From Streptomyces sp. NBRC 110028 (GTDB lineage Bacteria > Actinomycetota > Actinomycetes > Streptomycetales > Streptomycetaceae), in assembly GCF_001417735.1 (NCBI RefSeq), contig NZ_BBUZ01000033.1:62001-126000 (forward strand): a stretch of 64,000 bases of DNA, read 5' to 3'. This document shows positions 16,614 through 26,306 of this stretch, piece after piece. The position numbers and the translations under genes were made by a program. How positions within the stretch are numbered: the stretch's first letter is position 1; the number at the start of each line of letters is the position of its first letter. Below the pieces are notes generated by a model. It saw only the letters and a list, made by a program, of their open reading frames with translations, had not been told where the DNA came from and searched no databases.

Positions 16614-18323
16614 ATGATGGACATGCTCGACGCCGTGGCCCTTCACGCCCGCCAGACGCCGAACTCGCCGGCGCTCACTGACCACCGGGGCACCCGGTTG
16701 TCCTACGCCGAACTCGACTCCTCCGCCCGTGCGGCGGCCGGTGCCCTGAGCTCTCTCGGCGTACGCCCCGGGGACCGTGTCGGGCTGGTGCTGCCCCGCA
16801 CCGCAGACCTGTTCGTGCTCGAACTCGCCGTGCTGCTCGCGGGTGCCTGCTTCACGCCACTGGACCAGGCCCAGCCACCGGACCGGCTACGCCTGCTGCT
16901 GAAGCGCGCCTCCGTGGCGCTGCTGGTAACCGACGACGACGAACTGGCCGCGGCCGCCGATGTCCCCACGGTACGGCCCGATGGGCTGCCGGCCCGGGAC
17001 GGCCCAGCCCCGCACGATCCGGGTGCCCGCCCGGAGGACCCCGCCTACTGCCTGTTCACCTCAGGATCCACAGGCACCCCGGTGGGCACCCTGATCAGCC
17101 GTGCGGCGCTGGACGTCTACGTCGCCGCCTACGCGCGGCTGGTGGGCGCCTCACCACGAGAGCGCGGAGCGCAGATCGGCTCGCCCGGGTTCGACGTCAC
17201 CATCGACGAGCTCTGGCCGTTCCTGAGCACGGGCGCATCCGTACACATCGCGGCCGACACCGATCGCTCGTCGCCCCGCGCGCTGGTGGACTGGCTGCGC
17301 GTCAACCGGATCACCCAGACCTACGTCCCCCCGCTGCTGCTGGAGGCGATTTTCCGTCTCGACGGCGTGGACCTCGGCGACGTACGGCTCATCCGCACCG
17401 GGGGCGAGCGACTCGCCGCCTACCCACCGCCGGGTTTCCCCAGCCGCGTCCTCAACGAGTACGGGCCGACCGAGACCGTCGCCGGCGCGGTGTTCTGCGA
17501 TCTCTCCGCGTGGCCCGACCGCGACATCCTGCCGCCCATCGGGACGCCGCTGCCGCACATCAGGGCCAGTGTCCGCGACCCGCGGGGAGCGCCGGTCGTA
17601 CCGGGCACACCGGGTGAGCTGTACCTGGGCGGCCCGACCGTCGGCATCGGCTACGTCGGCGACGACGAGCGCACCGCGCGCAGGTTCATCGAGGTGGATG
17701 GGGAGCGCTGTTTCCGCACCGGCGACCTGGTCCGCCAACTGCCCTCCGGCGACCTGGAGTTCCTGCGCCGACTCGACGACCAAGTGCAACTCTTCGGGAA
17801 GCGCGTCGAGCTGGGCGAAACGGAGAGCGTGGCGGTCACCCATCCCGCAGTCCGGCGGGCCGCGGTGGCCGCTCCGACGGACGACGCGGGCCGTGCGGAG
17901 CGACTGGTGTGCTTCGTGGAGTGGCACCCGGGGCACGGCGACGCGGACACCGCCGACCTCCGCGCCCACCTGAGCCGACTACTGCCCGGCCACATGGTGC
18001 CCACCGAGGTGCGCACAGTCGACCGGCTGCCCACGACCCCCGCCGGGAAGATCGACCGGAGAGCGCTGCTGCGCCCCCGGCCGGGTCCGCCACGTCCGGC
18101 GCCGACCCCGCAGGCGCTGGTGCGGGTCTGGGAACGGGTCCTGGGCGTCACCGGTCTCACCGTCCATTCCGACTTCTTCCTGCACGGCGGTGACTCCGCG
18201 CGGGCGGTGACCGTGGTGACCGAGATCGGTCTGCGGCTGGGCCTGCGGGTCAGCGTGCGCGATGTGTTCGTCAACCCCACCCCTGCCAAGCTGGCCGAAC
18301 GGCTGACGGAGGATAAGCAGTGA
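16614..18323 (+). CDS. Stand-alone NRPS adenylation-thiolation didomain protein
   Basis: The 569-residue protein has an A domain (about 1-485) and a T domain (about 495-569). All core motifs are intact: FTSGSTGTPVG, the A4 region GFDVTIDELW, A5 NEYGPTET, A7 RTGDL and A10 TTPAGKIDR with the catalytic Lys. The carrier Ser is Ser528 in HGGDSA. My by-eye specificity residues (GrsA positions 235, 236, 239, 278, 299, 301, 322, 330, 331) are D, V, D, Y, I, T, E, A, G. I cannot match these to a known amino acid. Asp235 implies an alpha-amino acid. The downstream gene begins with a GTGA overlap. It may load its own carrier for on-protein modification or serve the next protein in trans. Confidence 0.92.
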   Translation: MMDMLDAVALHARQTPNSPALTDHRGTRLSYAELDSSARAAAGALSSLGVRPGDRVGLVLPRTADLFVLELAVLLAGACFTPLDQAQPPDRLRLLLKRASVALLVTDDDELAAAADVPTVRPDGLPARDGPAPHDPGARPEDPAYCLFTSGSTGTPVGTLISRAALDVYVAAYARLVGASPRERGAQIGSPGFDVTIDELWPFLSTGASVHIAADTDRSSPRALVDWLRVNRITQTYVPPLLLEAIFRLDGVDLGDVRLIRTGGERLAAYPPPGFPSRVLNEYGPTETVAGAVFCDLSAWPDRDILPPIGTPLPHIRASVRDPRGAPVVPGTPGELYLGGPTVGIGYVGDDERTARRFIEVDGERCFRTGDLVRQLPSGDLEFLRRLDDQVQLFGKRVELGETESVAVTHPAVRRAAVAAPTDDAGRAERLVCFVEWHPGHGDADTADLRAHLSRLLPGHMVPTEVRTVDRLPTTPAGKIDRRALLRPRPGPPRPAPTPQALVRVWERVLGVTGLTVHSDFFLHGGDSARAVTVVTEIGLRLGLRVSVRDVFVNPTPAKLAERLTEDKQ

Positions 18324-21300
18324 GCGCAAGCCTTGTGCTCGACATGGTCACGAACACAGCGACCGCCCACCCGGAGGCGGCCGCCATCGTCCAGGGCGAG
18401 CGGTCTTTGACCTACCGCGAGCTGGCGGCGGCCGTGCACCGCTTCGCGGCGGCACTGACCGGTGCGGGCGCGTCCCCAGGTGCGCACGTGCTGCTCGCGC
18501 TGGACAACCGGCCCGAGTTCGCGGTCGCCTACTTCGCCACGGCCAAGGCGGGCTGCACGGTGGAGGCCATCGATCCGGACCAGCCGGAAGAGGTCCTGCG
18601 GCGGAGGCTGGCAGACGGCCGGCCGGCCGTCGTGGTCACCACGCCGGGACACCCCGTCGCCGCACTCGCCGGCTGCTCCGTCCTCACCGTGGACGCCCCC
18701 CTCCCCCCGTCGCGGTCGACGACGGGACACCCTCCATCACCGACGGACGGCCCGTGGGTGACCGCCCTCTCCTCGGGCAGCACCGGCGAACCCAAGCGCG
18801 TCGTCCGCACCCAGGCCCACCAGGTCGCCGAGGCGACCAATATCACCGCGACGGCGGGTATCACCTCCGATGACGTCCTGCTCTGCCCACTGCCGCTGTT
18901 CCACGCCCTCGGACAGTTCTGCTGCCTGCTGGCGGCGGTGCGCTCCGGCGCCACGCTGGTGCTGCCGGACCGGAGCGCGGGCGCGTCGTCGGTGGACGCC
19001 GTGGTGCACGCCCTGGCGCTGCACCGCGTCACACTGCTGATCGCCGTGCCCCAGATCTTCGACGCCCTGGCCGACCTGCCCTCGGACATTCCGGCCGACC
19101 TGGGCACGGTGCGCCTGTGCCTGTCCGGAAGCAACTTCCTCGATCCCGTTGTGGTGCAGCGCTTCGAGGCGCGCTTCGGCCTCCCCATACGCCAGACCTA
19201 CGGGAGCACGGAGGCGGGCAGCGTCTGCTGGGACGTTGCGGCGGAGCCCTCCCCGGGCACGGTCGGCAGACCGCTGAAGGGCGTACAGGTCCAGGTGACC
19301 GACGAGGGCGGCGCCCCGCTGCCGCCGGGTGTGACGGGCGAGATCGTGGTGTCCGGCCCCGCCGTGGTCAACGACCCCGGAAGCGGCCACCACAGAACAG
19401 GCGACCTGGGCAGGCTGGACACACACGGTCGACTGACCGTCGTCGGGCGGTCCCGGGTACTGATCGACACCGGCGGGCACAAGGTGAATCCGGTCGAGGT
19501 CGAACAGGCGCTGGCCGACCACCCGCTGATCGCCGACGCCGGAGTGGCCGGAATCCCGCTGCCCGGCCGGGGGGCCCTGCTGGTGGCGGCGGTACGGCTC
19601 CGCGACGGCACCCGGGCGGCACCCCCCGATGTGCTCGCGCACTGCGCACAGCGCCTGCCCCCCTACGCGGTCCCCAAGCGGGTGCGCGTGGTGGCCGAGG
19701 TGCCGCGCACTGCGCTGGGCAAGATTCGCCGCGCGGTGCTCGCCGCCCGGCTCGCGGACGAGCGGAACGAGGCGACGGTCGGCCTACGGGAGCGGCTGGC
19801 AGCGCTCCCCCCGGACCGGCGGCGCGCCGAGGTGTGCGATCACCTGCGCCTCCAGGTGGCCGAGGTGGTGGGTACGGCGCCCTCGGCGGTGGAGCCCGGT
19901 GCCTCAGCCCGGGCGGCCGGCGTGGAATCGCTCGCCGCGCTGCGGCTGCGCATGGCCGTGCACCGGGAACTGGGGGTGAAGCTGTCGCTGCCCTCTCTGC
20001 TGGGCGCACGCACGCTGGTGGAACTGACCGACGAAGTCGTGAAACGGCTCGACGGGGCCGAGGACGACCCCGACCCGGTGCCGCACGGACCGGCCGAGGG
20101 CCCATTCCCACTGGCACCGAACCAGATGTCGCTGTGGCACGCCGACAGCCTCGACCTGGGCGGGTCGGCCTACGTGGTGGCTTTCGCGGCGCGCCTGGCC
20201 GACGGCTGCGACGTGGAGGCACTGCGGCGGACGTGGACGACCCTGGCCCACCGGCATCCCGTTCTGCGCACGTCCTTCCCCCTGCGCGACGGCACCCCCG
20301 TGCAGCAGGTGTCCGCCGGGGCGGACGTGGACTTCGCGGTCGTGCCGGTGCCATCGAGCTGGGACCGCACGAACCGCGAGGACCTGGTCTGTTCGGCGTT
20401 CGAGCCCTTCGACCTGACCGCACGACCGCCGCTGCGCGTCCGGCTCTACACCGGACCGGCCGAGGGGCCGGTGATGGTGGTGTCCCAGCACCACCTGATC
20501 ACGGATTACTGGTCCATGATCACCATGCTGAGGGAGCTGGCGGTGGTCTACGCGGCGGAGAGCAGCGGCACGGAGGCCTACCTGCCCGCCCCCGCACACA
20601 CCTACACCGACTTCGCGTCCTGGTCGATCGCACGGTCCCGGACACCCCGCGGCGCCGAGGACCTCGAGTACTGGGTGCGGCATTTGACGCCTCCGCCCCC
20701 GCCCGCGGACCTGCCCACCGATCACCCCCGACCGGTGGTGCGCGGGCAGCGCGGCTCGGCATTGCGAAGGGACCTGTCGCCCACCCGGGTGACCGCCGTC
20801 CGCACACACGCCCGTGCCACCGGGACAACCCCGTTCGCCGTGCTGCTCGCGGTGTTCCACGTGCTGCTGCACGCCCACACCGGACGCGGCGACAGTGCCG
20901 TCGGGGTGAACACCGCAGGCCGCGAGCGGCCCGAATTCGCCGATGTGCTCGGCTACTTCGTCCTCCCCGTGGTGCACCGGGCCCAGCTGACACCGGACCA
21001 GACGTTCTCCGCCCTGCTCGACTCGGTCACCGAGACGCTGCTGGCGGGGCTCGGGCACAGCGGCGCCACCTTCGAGGACTTGCTGGGACCGGTGGGCGCA
21101 CCCCGCGACCGAAGTCGCGCACCGCTGGTGGAAGTCGGCTTCGGACAGAACACCGCGCACGACCCGGCACTGAGCGGAGTGGGCGCACTGCTCTTCGCCG
21201 ACCGCGACGGCGTACGCGTGCCCCTGGGCCCGCTGACCCTCGAAACGGTCGCACTGCGCCGCACGGGAGCCGTCTACGATCTGGCGGGTGCGGTCTTCGA

Positions 21301-24300
21301 GGGCGACGATTCGATCTCGATCACCTGGGAGTACGACGCGGACCTGTTCACCCGGGCCACGGTGTGCCGGCTGGCGGCCCGGTTCGAAACCTTGCTGGAC
21401 ACCCTGCTCGCCGCACCTGACACCGAGCTGGGGACCCTTACCGTGGCGGCCTCGCGCCCGCGTGGGCTCACCGGAGCGCCTCCCAGTGAGCCGATCACCG
21501 ACCGTGTACGGCGGTGGGCCGAGGCGGACCCCGCGGCCCTGGCGATCGTCGACGGCACGGACAGGGCCACCTACGGCGAGATCGACCAGCTCGCGGATCG
21601 GGTGGCAGCCGCTCTCACCGTCCACACCGACCCAGCCCGCCCCGCCGTGGTGGCCGTGCGGGCAGAGCGGGCAGCCGACCTGGCCGCCGCGTGCCTCGGG
21701 GTGCTGCGCGCGGGTCTGGTCTGTGCCCCCGTCACCGGAGAGGGAACGGAAGCGTCTGACGAGCCGTCAGAGGTGGGGGCATCGGCCCTGCTGGACATGG
21801 CAGGGTCCGCGGACGACCCGGGCACCCCCACGGTGCGCGTCCATGGCACGTCCGCGGCATCCACGCCGTCGGCAGAGCGCCCCGACGGTCCGCGGGCACC
21901 GCTGCTGGTGGTACGCACCAGCGGTACCACCGGCGCCCGACGGCCGATGGCGCTCCCACACCGGGCGCTCGCCGGCGCGGTGCGCGACGATGAGCGGGGC
22001 GAAGTGCTGATCGCCCGCGGCACGGCCGACCGTCTCGCACTCGACCTGCTCACCGCTCTCGCGGTAGGGAGTACCGCGGTGCCCCTGGCTCCCGCCACGC
22101 GGCTGGCGGAGCTCGCCCGGGGGCGAGCGGCGGCCTCGGCCCAGGTCACCCCCACCGAACTGGCCGATCTCCTCCGCCGGTTGGACGAGGACGGCGGCAC
22201 CCCGTCGGTGCGGACCCTGGTGGTAAGCGGCGAGACCCTCGGCTCGGACCTCGCCGACCGGTGGCGGAACCACGCTCCGCAAAGCCGCCTCGTGCACAGG
22301 TACGGCGGTGTCGAGTGGGGACCGGTGGTCGCCGAGGAGGAGGTGCCCACCGGCCATGCCGCGACGGTTGTGGAACCGGTCACCGGCATCGTGCCCGTGG
22401 GCAGGCCCTCGGCCGATCCGCTGCTGTGCGTGGTGGACCCGTGGGGCCGTGCCTGCCCGACGGGGGTGCCCGGGGAGATCTGCGTCGGTGCCGAGGGGGC
22501 GCCAGCACCGCTCGGCGCGGCACGGGAGGACCCCGCGCTCAGTCACCCGCTGGCACCCGATGCCCGAGTGCGGCGGACGGGGGACGCCGGCGTGTTCCTC
22601 CAGGACGGCAGGCTGGTCGTGCTCGGCCGGATCGCGGAGATCCACTCCGAACACGGCTACCACCATGCCCCGGCCCGGGTCGAGCGCGTGCTGCGGGGGC
22701 ACCCGGCCGTACGGGCGGCCACGGCTCCAGGAGGCGGAGCGGAACGGTCCGTCGCGGTGGTGGAGACGGACGGTTCGGTGCCCGAGGGCGAGCTGATGGA
22801 CGCGCTGCGCCGCGAGCTGCCGGCCCACCTCCTGCCCGAAGAACTGCGATGCGAGGCGCGGCTGCCGAGGACGCCGGACGGCAAGGCCTCGCGCGTCCTG
22901 CCGACACCAGTGGTCACCGGCCCCGGGAAGCCCGTGCAGGCCCGGGACATGACCGAGGTCGAGGCCGCGCTGGCGAGCGTGTGGCGCGAAATCCTCGGCG
23001 TCCGGTACGTCGGCCTGGATGACGACTACTACGCGCTGGGCGGCGACTCGGTGCAGGCCGTGCGGATCGCCACCAAGGCCGCCGAAAAGGGGCTCCAGGT
23101 CACCCGTCGGCATCTGTTCACCCACCCGACCATCCGGTCGCTGGCCCGGGTCACCACCTCGGCCGCCGGGGCGACCAAGGTGAGCGAGACCTTCGCCCGG
23201 CGCAGGTCCATCCCCCTGACCCCGGTCCAACGCTGGTTCTTCGGGCTGGATCTGTCCGACGCGAACCACTGGAACCAGTCGGTCGGGGTGCGCGTACCGC
23301 GGTCGCTGGCCTCACAGACGCTGCTGGCCGCCGTCCAAGCGGTGGCCGACCACCACGGCGTGCTGCGCCACCGCTTTCGCCGACGGGGAACGGAATGGGA
23401 GCAGGTCAGCGATCCGACGGCGCAGACCGTGGCGATCGAGGACGTGACGGCATCCGACGACGATGCCGTGTCCGCCGCGATCAACCGGGCCAGGCGGGGT
23501 GTCGACATCTCCGGGGGGCCACTGCTGCGCGCCACGCTGATCCGGGACGCGGCAGGCAGCCGCCTACTGGTCCTCACCGCGCACCACCTTGTGGTGGACG
23601 TGCTGTCGTGGGGCGTGTTCCTGGACGACCTGCGGGCCGCCTGCGTCAACCGCGCCGCGGGAGATCCCGTCCGGCTGCCCCCGGTGCCCATCCCCTACCA
23701 CCAGTGGGCGCGTTCCCTGGCGGAGCACGCCGACGGCCTCGCCAGGCGCCTCGGCCCGGCCGTACGGGCCGACACCCCCGGCGCCATCCCCGGTCCGCCA
23801 CCCACGACGTACGAGGGCGACACCCGCGTCGTCGAGCGCGCGCTCGACTCGGTGCACACCCGCTCCCTGCTCGAGGGCCTGCGGAGGCTGGGCGCGCACC
23901 CGGCTGACGCCGTGCTGGCGGCCGCGGCGGGCGCAGCCGCAGCCGACCTGGACTGCCGCGGGCTCCGCGTCGTGATGGAACTGCACGGCCGTGAAGAGGA
24001 GGTGGTCGGCGGTGCGGACCTGTCGCGGACAGTGGGCTGGTTCACCACCCTGGCCCCCGTGCTGGTCGACGCCGCGCCGGATGCCGAGCCGCGCGAGGTG
24101 CTCGACAGCGCCCGGGAGGCCCGTTCACGCCATGCCCTCGAACACGGCCTGGTGCGGTACGGCACCCCGGACACCGCCGCTCGGTCCCGGCCCGCGGAGA
24201 CGGAACGCCCGTGGGTGAGCGTGAACTACCTGGGCCGGCTCGGAACGGTGTTCACGGGCACGGCCGGACGGAGCGACGACGGCCTGGTGGAAGTCCCGTT

Positions 24301-24505
24301 ACCGCACCGGGGTGACCGGGCCCCGGATAACCCAAGGCCATTTCACTGGGAGTTCAGCGCGTACACGAAGGGGGGCGAGATGAGGTTGCGGCTGGCGCAC
24401 GCGGGCAACGGCGGCCAGGCGGAACGCCTTCTGGACACCGCCTGCGACTACCTCCGCTCCCTCGCCGCCGTCCTGGACCCGGCAGAGACGCAGGAGTTGC
24501 GGTGA
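18320..24505 (+). CDS. Multidomain synthetase: acyl ligase-ACP-C-atypical A-T-E
   Basis: The 2061-residue assembly-line protein has six domains. (1) An acyl-adenylating ligase at about 1-490 has SSGSTGEPK, YGSTEAG, RTGDLG and Lys in PRTALGKIRR. (2) An ACP at about 500-590 has carrier Ser537 in GVESLAAL. (3) A C domain at about 595-1045 has active site His724-His725-x3-Asp729. (4) A second A domain at about 1055-1530 has altered motifs (TSGTTGARRP; YGGVEW in place of YGPTE). (5) A T domain has Ser1577 in LGGDS. (6) An E domain at about 1610-2055 has His1755-His1756-x3-Asp1760, HGRE, RTVGWFT and NYLGR. It should join an aryl/acyl starter to one amino acid and epimerise it to D. There is no terminal TE or reductase domain. 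Neighbouring genes overlap at both ends. Confidence 0.93.
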   Translation: MSASLVLDMVTNTATAHPEAAAIVQGERSLTYRELAAAVHRFAAALTGAGASPGAHVLLALDNRPEFAVAYFATAKAGCTVEAIDPDQPEEVLRRRLADGRPAVVVTTPGHPVAALAGCSVLTVDAPLPPSRSTTGHPPSPTDGPWVTALSSGSTGEPKRVVRTQAHQVAEATNITATAGITSDDVLLCPLPLFHALGQFCCLLAAVRSGATLVLPDRSAGASSVDAVVHALALHRVTLLIAVPQIFDALADLPSDIPADLGTVRLCLSGSNFLDPVVVQRFEARFGLPIRQTYGSTEAGSVCWDVAAEPSPGTVGRPLKGVQVQVTDEGGAPLPPGVTGEIVVSGPAVVNDPGSGHHRTGDLGRLDTHGRLTVVGRSRVLIDTGGHKVNPVEVEQALADHPLIADAGVAGIPLPGRGALLVAAVRLRDGTRAAPPDVLAHCAQRLPPYAVPKRVRVVAEVPRTALGKIRRAVLAARLADERNEATVGLRERLAALPPDRRRAEVCDHLRLQVAEVVGTAPSAVEPGASARAAGVESLAALRLRMAVHRELGVKLSLPSLLGARTLVELTDEVVKRLDGAEDDPDPVPHGPAEGPFPLAPNQMSLWHADSLDLGGSAYVVAFAARLADGCDVEALRRTWTTLAHRHPVLRTSFPLRDGTPVQQVSAGADVDFAVVPVPSSWDRTNREDLVCSAFEPFDLTARPPLRVRLYTGPAEGPVMVVSQHHLITDYWSMITMLRELAVVYAAESSGTEAYLPAPAHTYTDFASWSIARSRTPRGAEDLEYWVRHLTPPPPPADLPTDHPRPVVRGQRGSALRRDLSPTRVTAVRTHARATGTTPFAVLLAVFHVLLHAHTGRGDSAVGVNTAGRERPEFADVLGYFVLPVVHRAQLTPDQTFSALLDSVTETLLAGLGHSGATFEDLLGPVGAPRDRSRAPLVEVGFGQNTAHDPALSGVGALLFADRDGVRVPLGPLTLETVALRRTGAVYDLAGAVFEGDDSISITWEYDADLFTRATVCRLAARFETLLDTLLAAPDTELGTLTVAASRPRGLTGAPPSEPITDRVRRWAEADPAALAIVDGTDRATYGEIDQLADRVAAALTVHTDPARPAVVAVRAERAADLAAACLGVLRAGLVCAPVTGEGTEASDEPSEVGASALLDMAGSADDPGTPTVRVHGTSAASTPSAERPDGPRAPLLVVRTSGTTGARRPMALPHRALAGAVRDDERGEVLIARGTADRLALDLLTALAVGSTAVPLAPATRLAELARGRAAASAQVTPTELADLLRRLDEDGGTPSVRTLVVSGETLGSDLADRWRNHAPQSRLVHRYGGVEWGPVVAEEEVPTGHAATVVEPVTGIVPVGRPSADPLLCVVDPWGRACPTGVPGEICVGAEGAPAPLGAAREDPALSHPLAPDARVRRTGDAGVFLQDGRLVVLGRIAEIHSEHGYHHAPARVERVLRGHPAVRAATAPGGGAERSVAVVETDGSVPEGELMDALRRELPAHLLPEELRCEARLPRTPDGKASRVLPTPVVTGPGKPVQARDMTEVEAALASVWREILGVRYVGLDDDYYALGGDSVQAVRIATKAAEKGLQVTRRHLFTHPTIRSLARVTTSAAGATKVSETFARRRSIPLTPVQRWFFGLDLSDANHWNQSVGVRVPRSLASQTLLAAVQAVADHHGVLRHRFRRRGTEWEQVSDPTAQTVAIEDVTASDDDAVSAAINRARRGVDISGGPLLRATLIRDAAGSRLLVLTAHHLVVDVLSWGVFLDDLRAACVNRAAGDPVRLPPVPIPYHQWARSLAEHADGLARRLGPAVRADTPGAIPGPPPTTYEGDTRVVERALDSVHTRSLLEGLRRLGAHPADAVLAAAAGAAAADLDCRGLRVVMELHGREEEVVGGADLSRTVGWFTTLAPVLVDAAPDAEPREVLDSAREARSRHALEHGLVRYGTPDTAARSRPAETERPWVSVNYLGRLGTVFTGTAGRSDDGLVEVPLPHRGDRAPDNPRPFHWEFSAYTKGGEMRLRLAHAGNGGQAERLLDTACDYLRSLAAVLDPAETQELR

Positions 24506-25239
24506 GCGAGAACTGGCTGGTGGACCTCGTGCCCGCCGAGCAGCCGGGGCGGGTGGCATACCTGTTCCCGCACGCGGGCGCGGGCGTCGGCGCGGTGCTG
24601 GCATTGGGCCGGGCCCTGGCTCCGGACCCCCATCCGGTGGCGATCCGTCTGCCCGGGCGGGAGGCGCTGCTCGACCACGCTCCGATCGCCGACCTTCCGG
24701 CCGTGGCCGGGCGGCTGGCGGACGCCATCCGTACGCACGCGGGCGAGGCGCGGATCATCCTCTACGGCCACTCGTCAGGGTCGGTGCTGGCGTACGAGAC
24801 GGCCCGTGCGCTGGAGCCGGAGAGCGCCGTTCTGCTCGCGGTTTCGGCGCAACAGGCGCCGGGGACGCCCGTCCGTACGGCCGCCGGGCTCTGGGACCTC
24901 CCGGACGACCAGTTCTTCGCCCAGGTCGTCGCGGACGGCTACCTGCCCGCCGAACTGCTCGACGCCCCGGACGTCCTGGAGCTGGTGGCTCCGGCTCTGC
25001 GCGCAGACTACCGGGCGACCCACGAGTACCTCGCCGGAACCACCCGATGGTCACCCGTGGCGTCGCCGATCCTGGCCATCCGCGCCACGGAGGACGAGAC
25101 CGTCGCCGAGGAGGACATCGCCGCGTGGGCGGCGCTGACGACGGGCGGCCACACGACCGCGCTGATCGCCGCCGAGCACAACCTGCTGCGCGACCGTCCT
25201 GCGGAGTTGGCCGACGCGCTCCGGGACGCACTGTCCTGA
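24502..25239 (+). CDS. Type II thioesterase
   Basis: This 245-residue alpha/beta hydrolase of the GrsT/RifR family has nucleophile Ser91 in GHSSG, an N-terminal LFPHAGAG segment and a C-terminal AEHNLL histidine. Such enzymes usually clear mis-loaded carrier proteins. Because the upstream synthetase lacks an integral release domain, this one might also release the product, which is inference. The GTG at 24502 overlaps the synthetase stop (GTGA). It is the last gene of the NRPS operon and converges on a methyltransferase gene 24 bases away. Confidence 0.9.
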   Translation: MSENWLVDLVPAEQPGRVAYLFPHAGAGVGAVLALGRALAPDPHPVAIRLPGREALLDHAPIADLPAVAGRLADAIRTHAGEARIILYGHSSGSVLAYETARALEPESAVLLAVSAQQAPGTPVRTAAGLWDLPDDQFFAQVVADGYLPAELLDAPDVLELVAPALRADYRATHEYLAGTTRWSPVASPILAIRATEDETVAEEDIAAWAALTTGGHTTALIAAEHNLLRDRPAELADALRDALS

Positions 25240-25262
25240 GCGCCGGGCCCGGCGGTGGCCGG

Positions 25263-25805
25263 TCAGGGCCTACAGTGCACGGAAACGGCGTACTCTCCGC
25301 CGGTGTAAGGCTCCCGGGACCACGTCGCGTAACGGACTTCGAAGGTGAGTCCCGCCGCACGGCAATGAGCGTCGTAGTCGTCCAGCGTGTAACCGCGGTT
25401 CAGGGAGAACCCGGCGACCAGGCGCCCGGCCGGACGGACGTGACCGGCCACCCCGGCCACCAGGGCCGGCTCCGTTCCCGGCGGGGTGAACAGCGGGACG
25501 TTGCCCGCCATCACCACAACGTCGAACGACTGCCCGAGGTCGAGGTCCACCAAGTCGCGCTGGTACCAGCTGATCCCCGGCGCCCGGCGCCGGGCGGTGG
25601 CGAGCATCGACTCGTCGACGTCCACGCCCGTCACGGCGATCCCGTGGCGGGCCAGCTCGATGGCCACCCGCCCGGTGCCACAGCCCGCATCGAGGACCGA
25701 GGCGGGCTGGAAGGAACGGACCAGCGCGGCCTCACCGTGGATATCCCCTCCTTCGGCGGCTATGCGGTCGAACCGGGACTGGTACTCCTCACCGTTCCAC
25801 GTCAT
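25263..25805 (-). CDS. Class I SAM-dependent methyltransferase
   Basis: This 180-residue methyltransferase has SAM-binding motif I VLDAGCGTGR near residues 33-42, followed by an acidic motif II VTGVDVD. The ATG at 25805 begins the MTWNGEEYQSRFD sequence; longer in-frame starts extend into non-conserved sequence. The family is common and chromosomal in Streptomyces, and this gene faces the biosynthetic operon convergently. It may therefore be a resident gene marking the right border of the cluster rather than a tailoring enzyme. Confidence 0.85.
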   Translation of the reverse strand: MTWNGEEYQSRFDRIAAEGGDIHGEAALVRSFQPASVLDAGCGTGRVAIELARHGIAVTGVDVDESMLATARRRAPGISWYQRDLVDLDLGQSFDVVVMAGNVPLFTPPGTEPALVAGVAGHVRPAGRLVAGFSLNRGYTLDDYDAHCRAAGLTFEVRYATWSREPYTGGEYAVSVHCRP

Positions 25806-26067
25806 GCGGCCAGAGTGCCACATACGCGCGTGCGCGCGACCATACGGGCAGCAAACGACTCTGGCCGCTTCCGGAATCCGCCCGAGGAAACTGCCATCAG
25901 CCTGACTCAGTCCCCACCGATGGCATGCTTGGCACACTATTCACGTTGATCATCCGCGCACGCACCAACAGCCGCGCTACCGCACTTGTCGCCACGCCAA
26001 GAGGAATCTCCAGGTCAGCCCCCTGTAGGGCATGAGGTGGTCGCATGATGTGTCCCTGGGCGGAGAC

Positions 26068-26220
26068 TGGTGGTGTCGACTTACCGCAGGCATCCCCCTC
26101 ACCATCGTCTCCAAGACCCTGCGCCACTCCACCCTCTCCACCACCGCCAACATCTACAGCCACCTCACCCACCAAGCCGCACACGACGCCGTCAACGCCA
26201 TCGACACCACCCTGGAATGA
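26068..26220 (+). pseudogene. C-terminal remnant of a tyrosine site-specific integrase
   Basis: About 50 residues (GIPLTIVSKTLRHSTLSTT, then a YSHLTH segment) match the C-terminal catalytic region of actinobacterial phage/ICE integrases. The LRHS block and the terminal Tyr are present. The N-terminal DNA-binding domain and first catalytic Arg block are missing. The ORF ends with TGA at 26218-26220, overlapping an unrelated transposase fragment. It marks an old integrated element between the biosynthetic cluster and the dormancy island. No attachment-site duplication or tRNA was visible. Confidence 0.75.
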
Positions 26221-26306
26221 CGGACGGTTACGGAATCCCGCTGGGCCGGGTCCTGGCCGGAGCGAACTGCCATGACTCGCCACTACTGGCCCCGACCCTG
26301 GACCTG
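26217..26306 (+). pseudogene. IS5-type transposase fragment
   Basis: Thirty codons beginning MTDGYGIPLGRVLAGANCHD and continuing through a SPLLAPTLD segment match the DDE-transposase core of IS5-family elements. Resemblance stops at about 26306. The rest of the transposase and the terminal repeats are absent. The fragment abuts the integrase remnant upstream and a truncated membrane-protein ORF on the other strand downstream, so the junctions are deletion scars. Confidence 0.65.
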
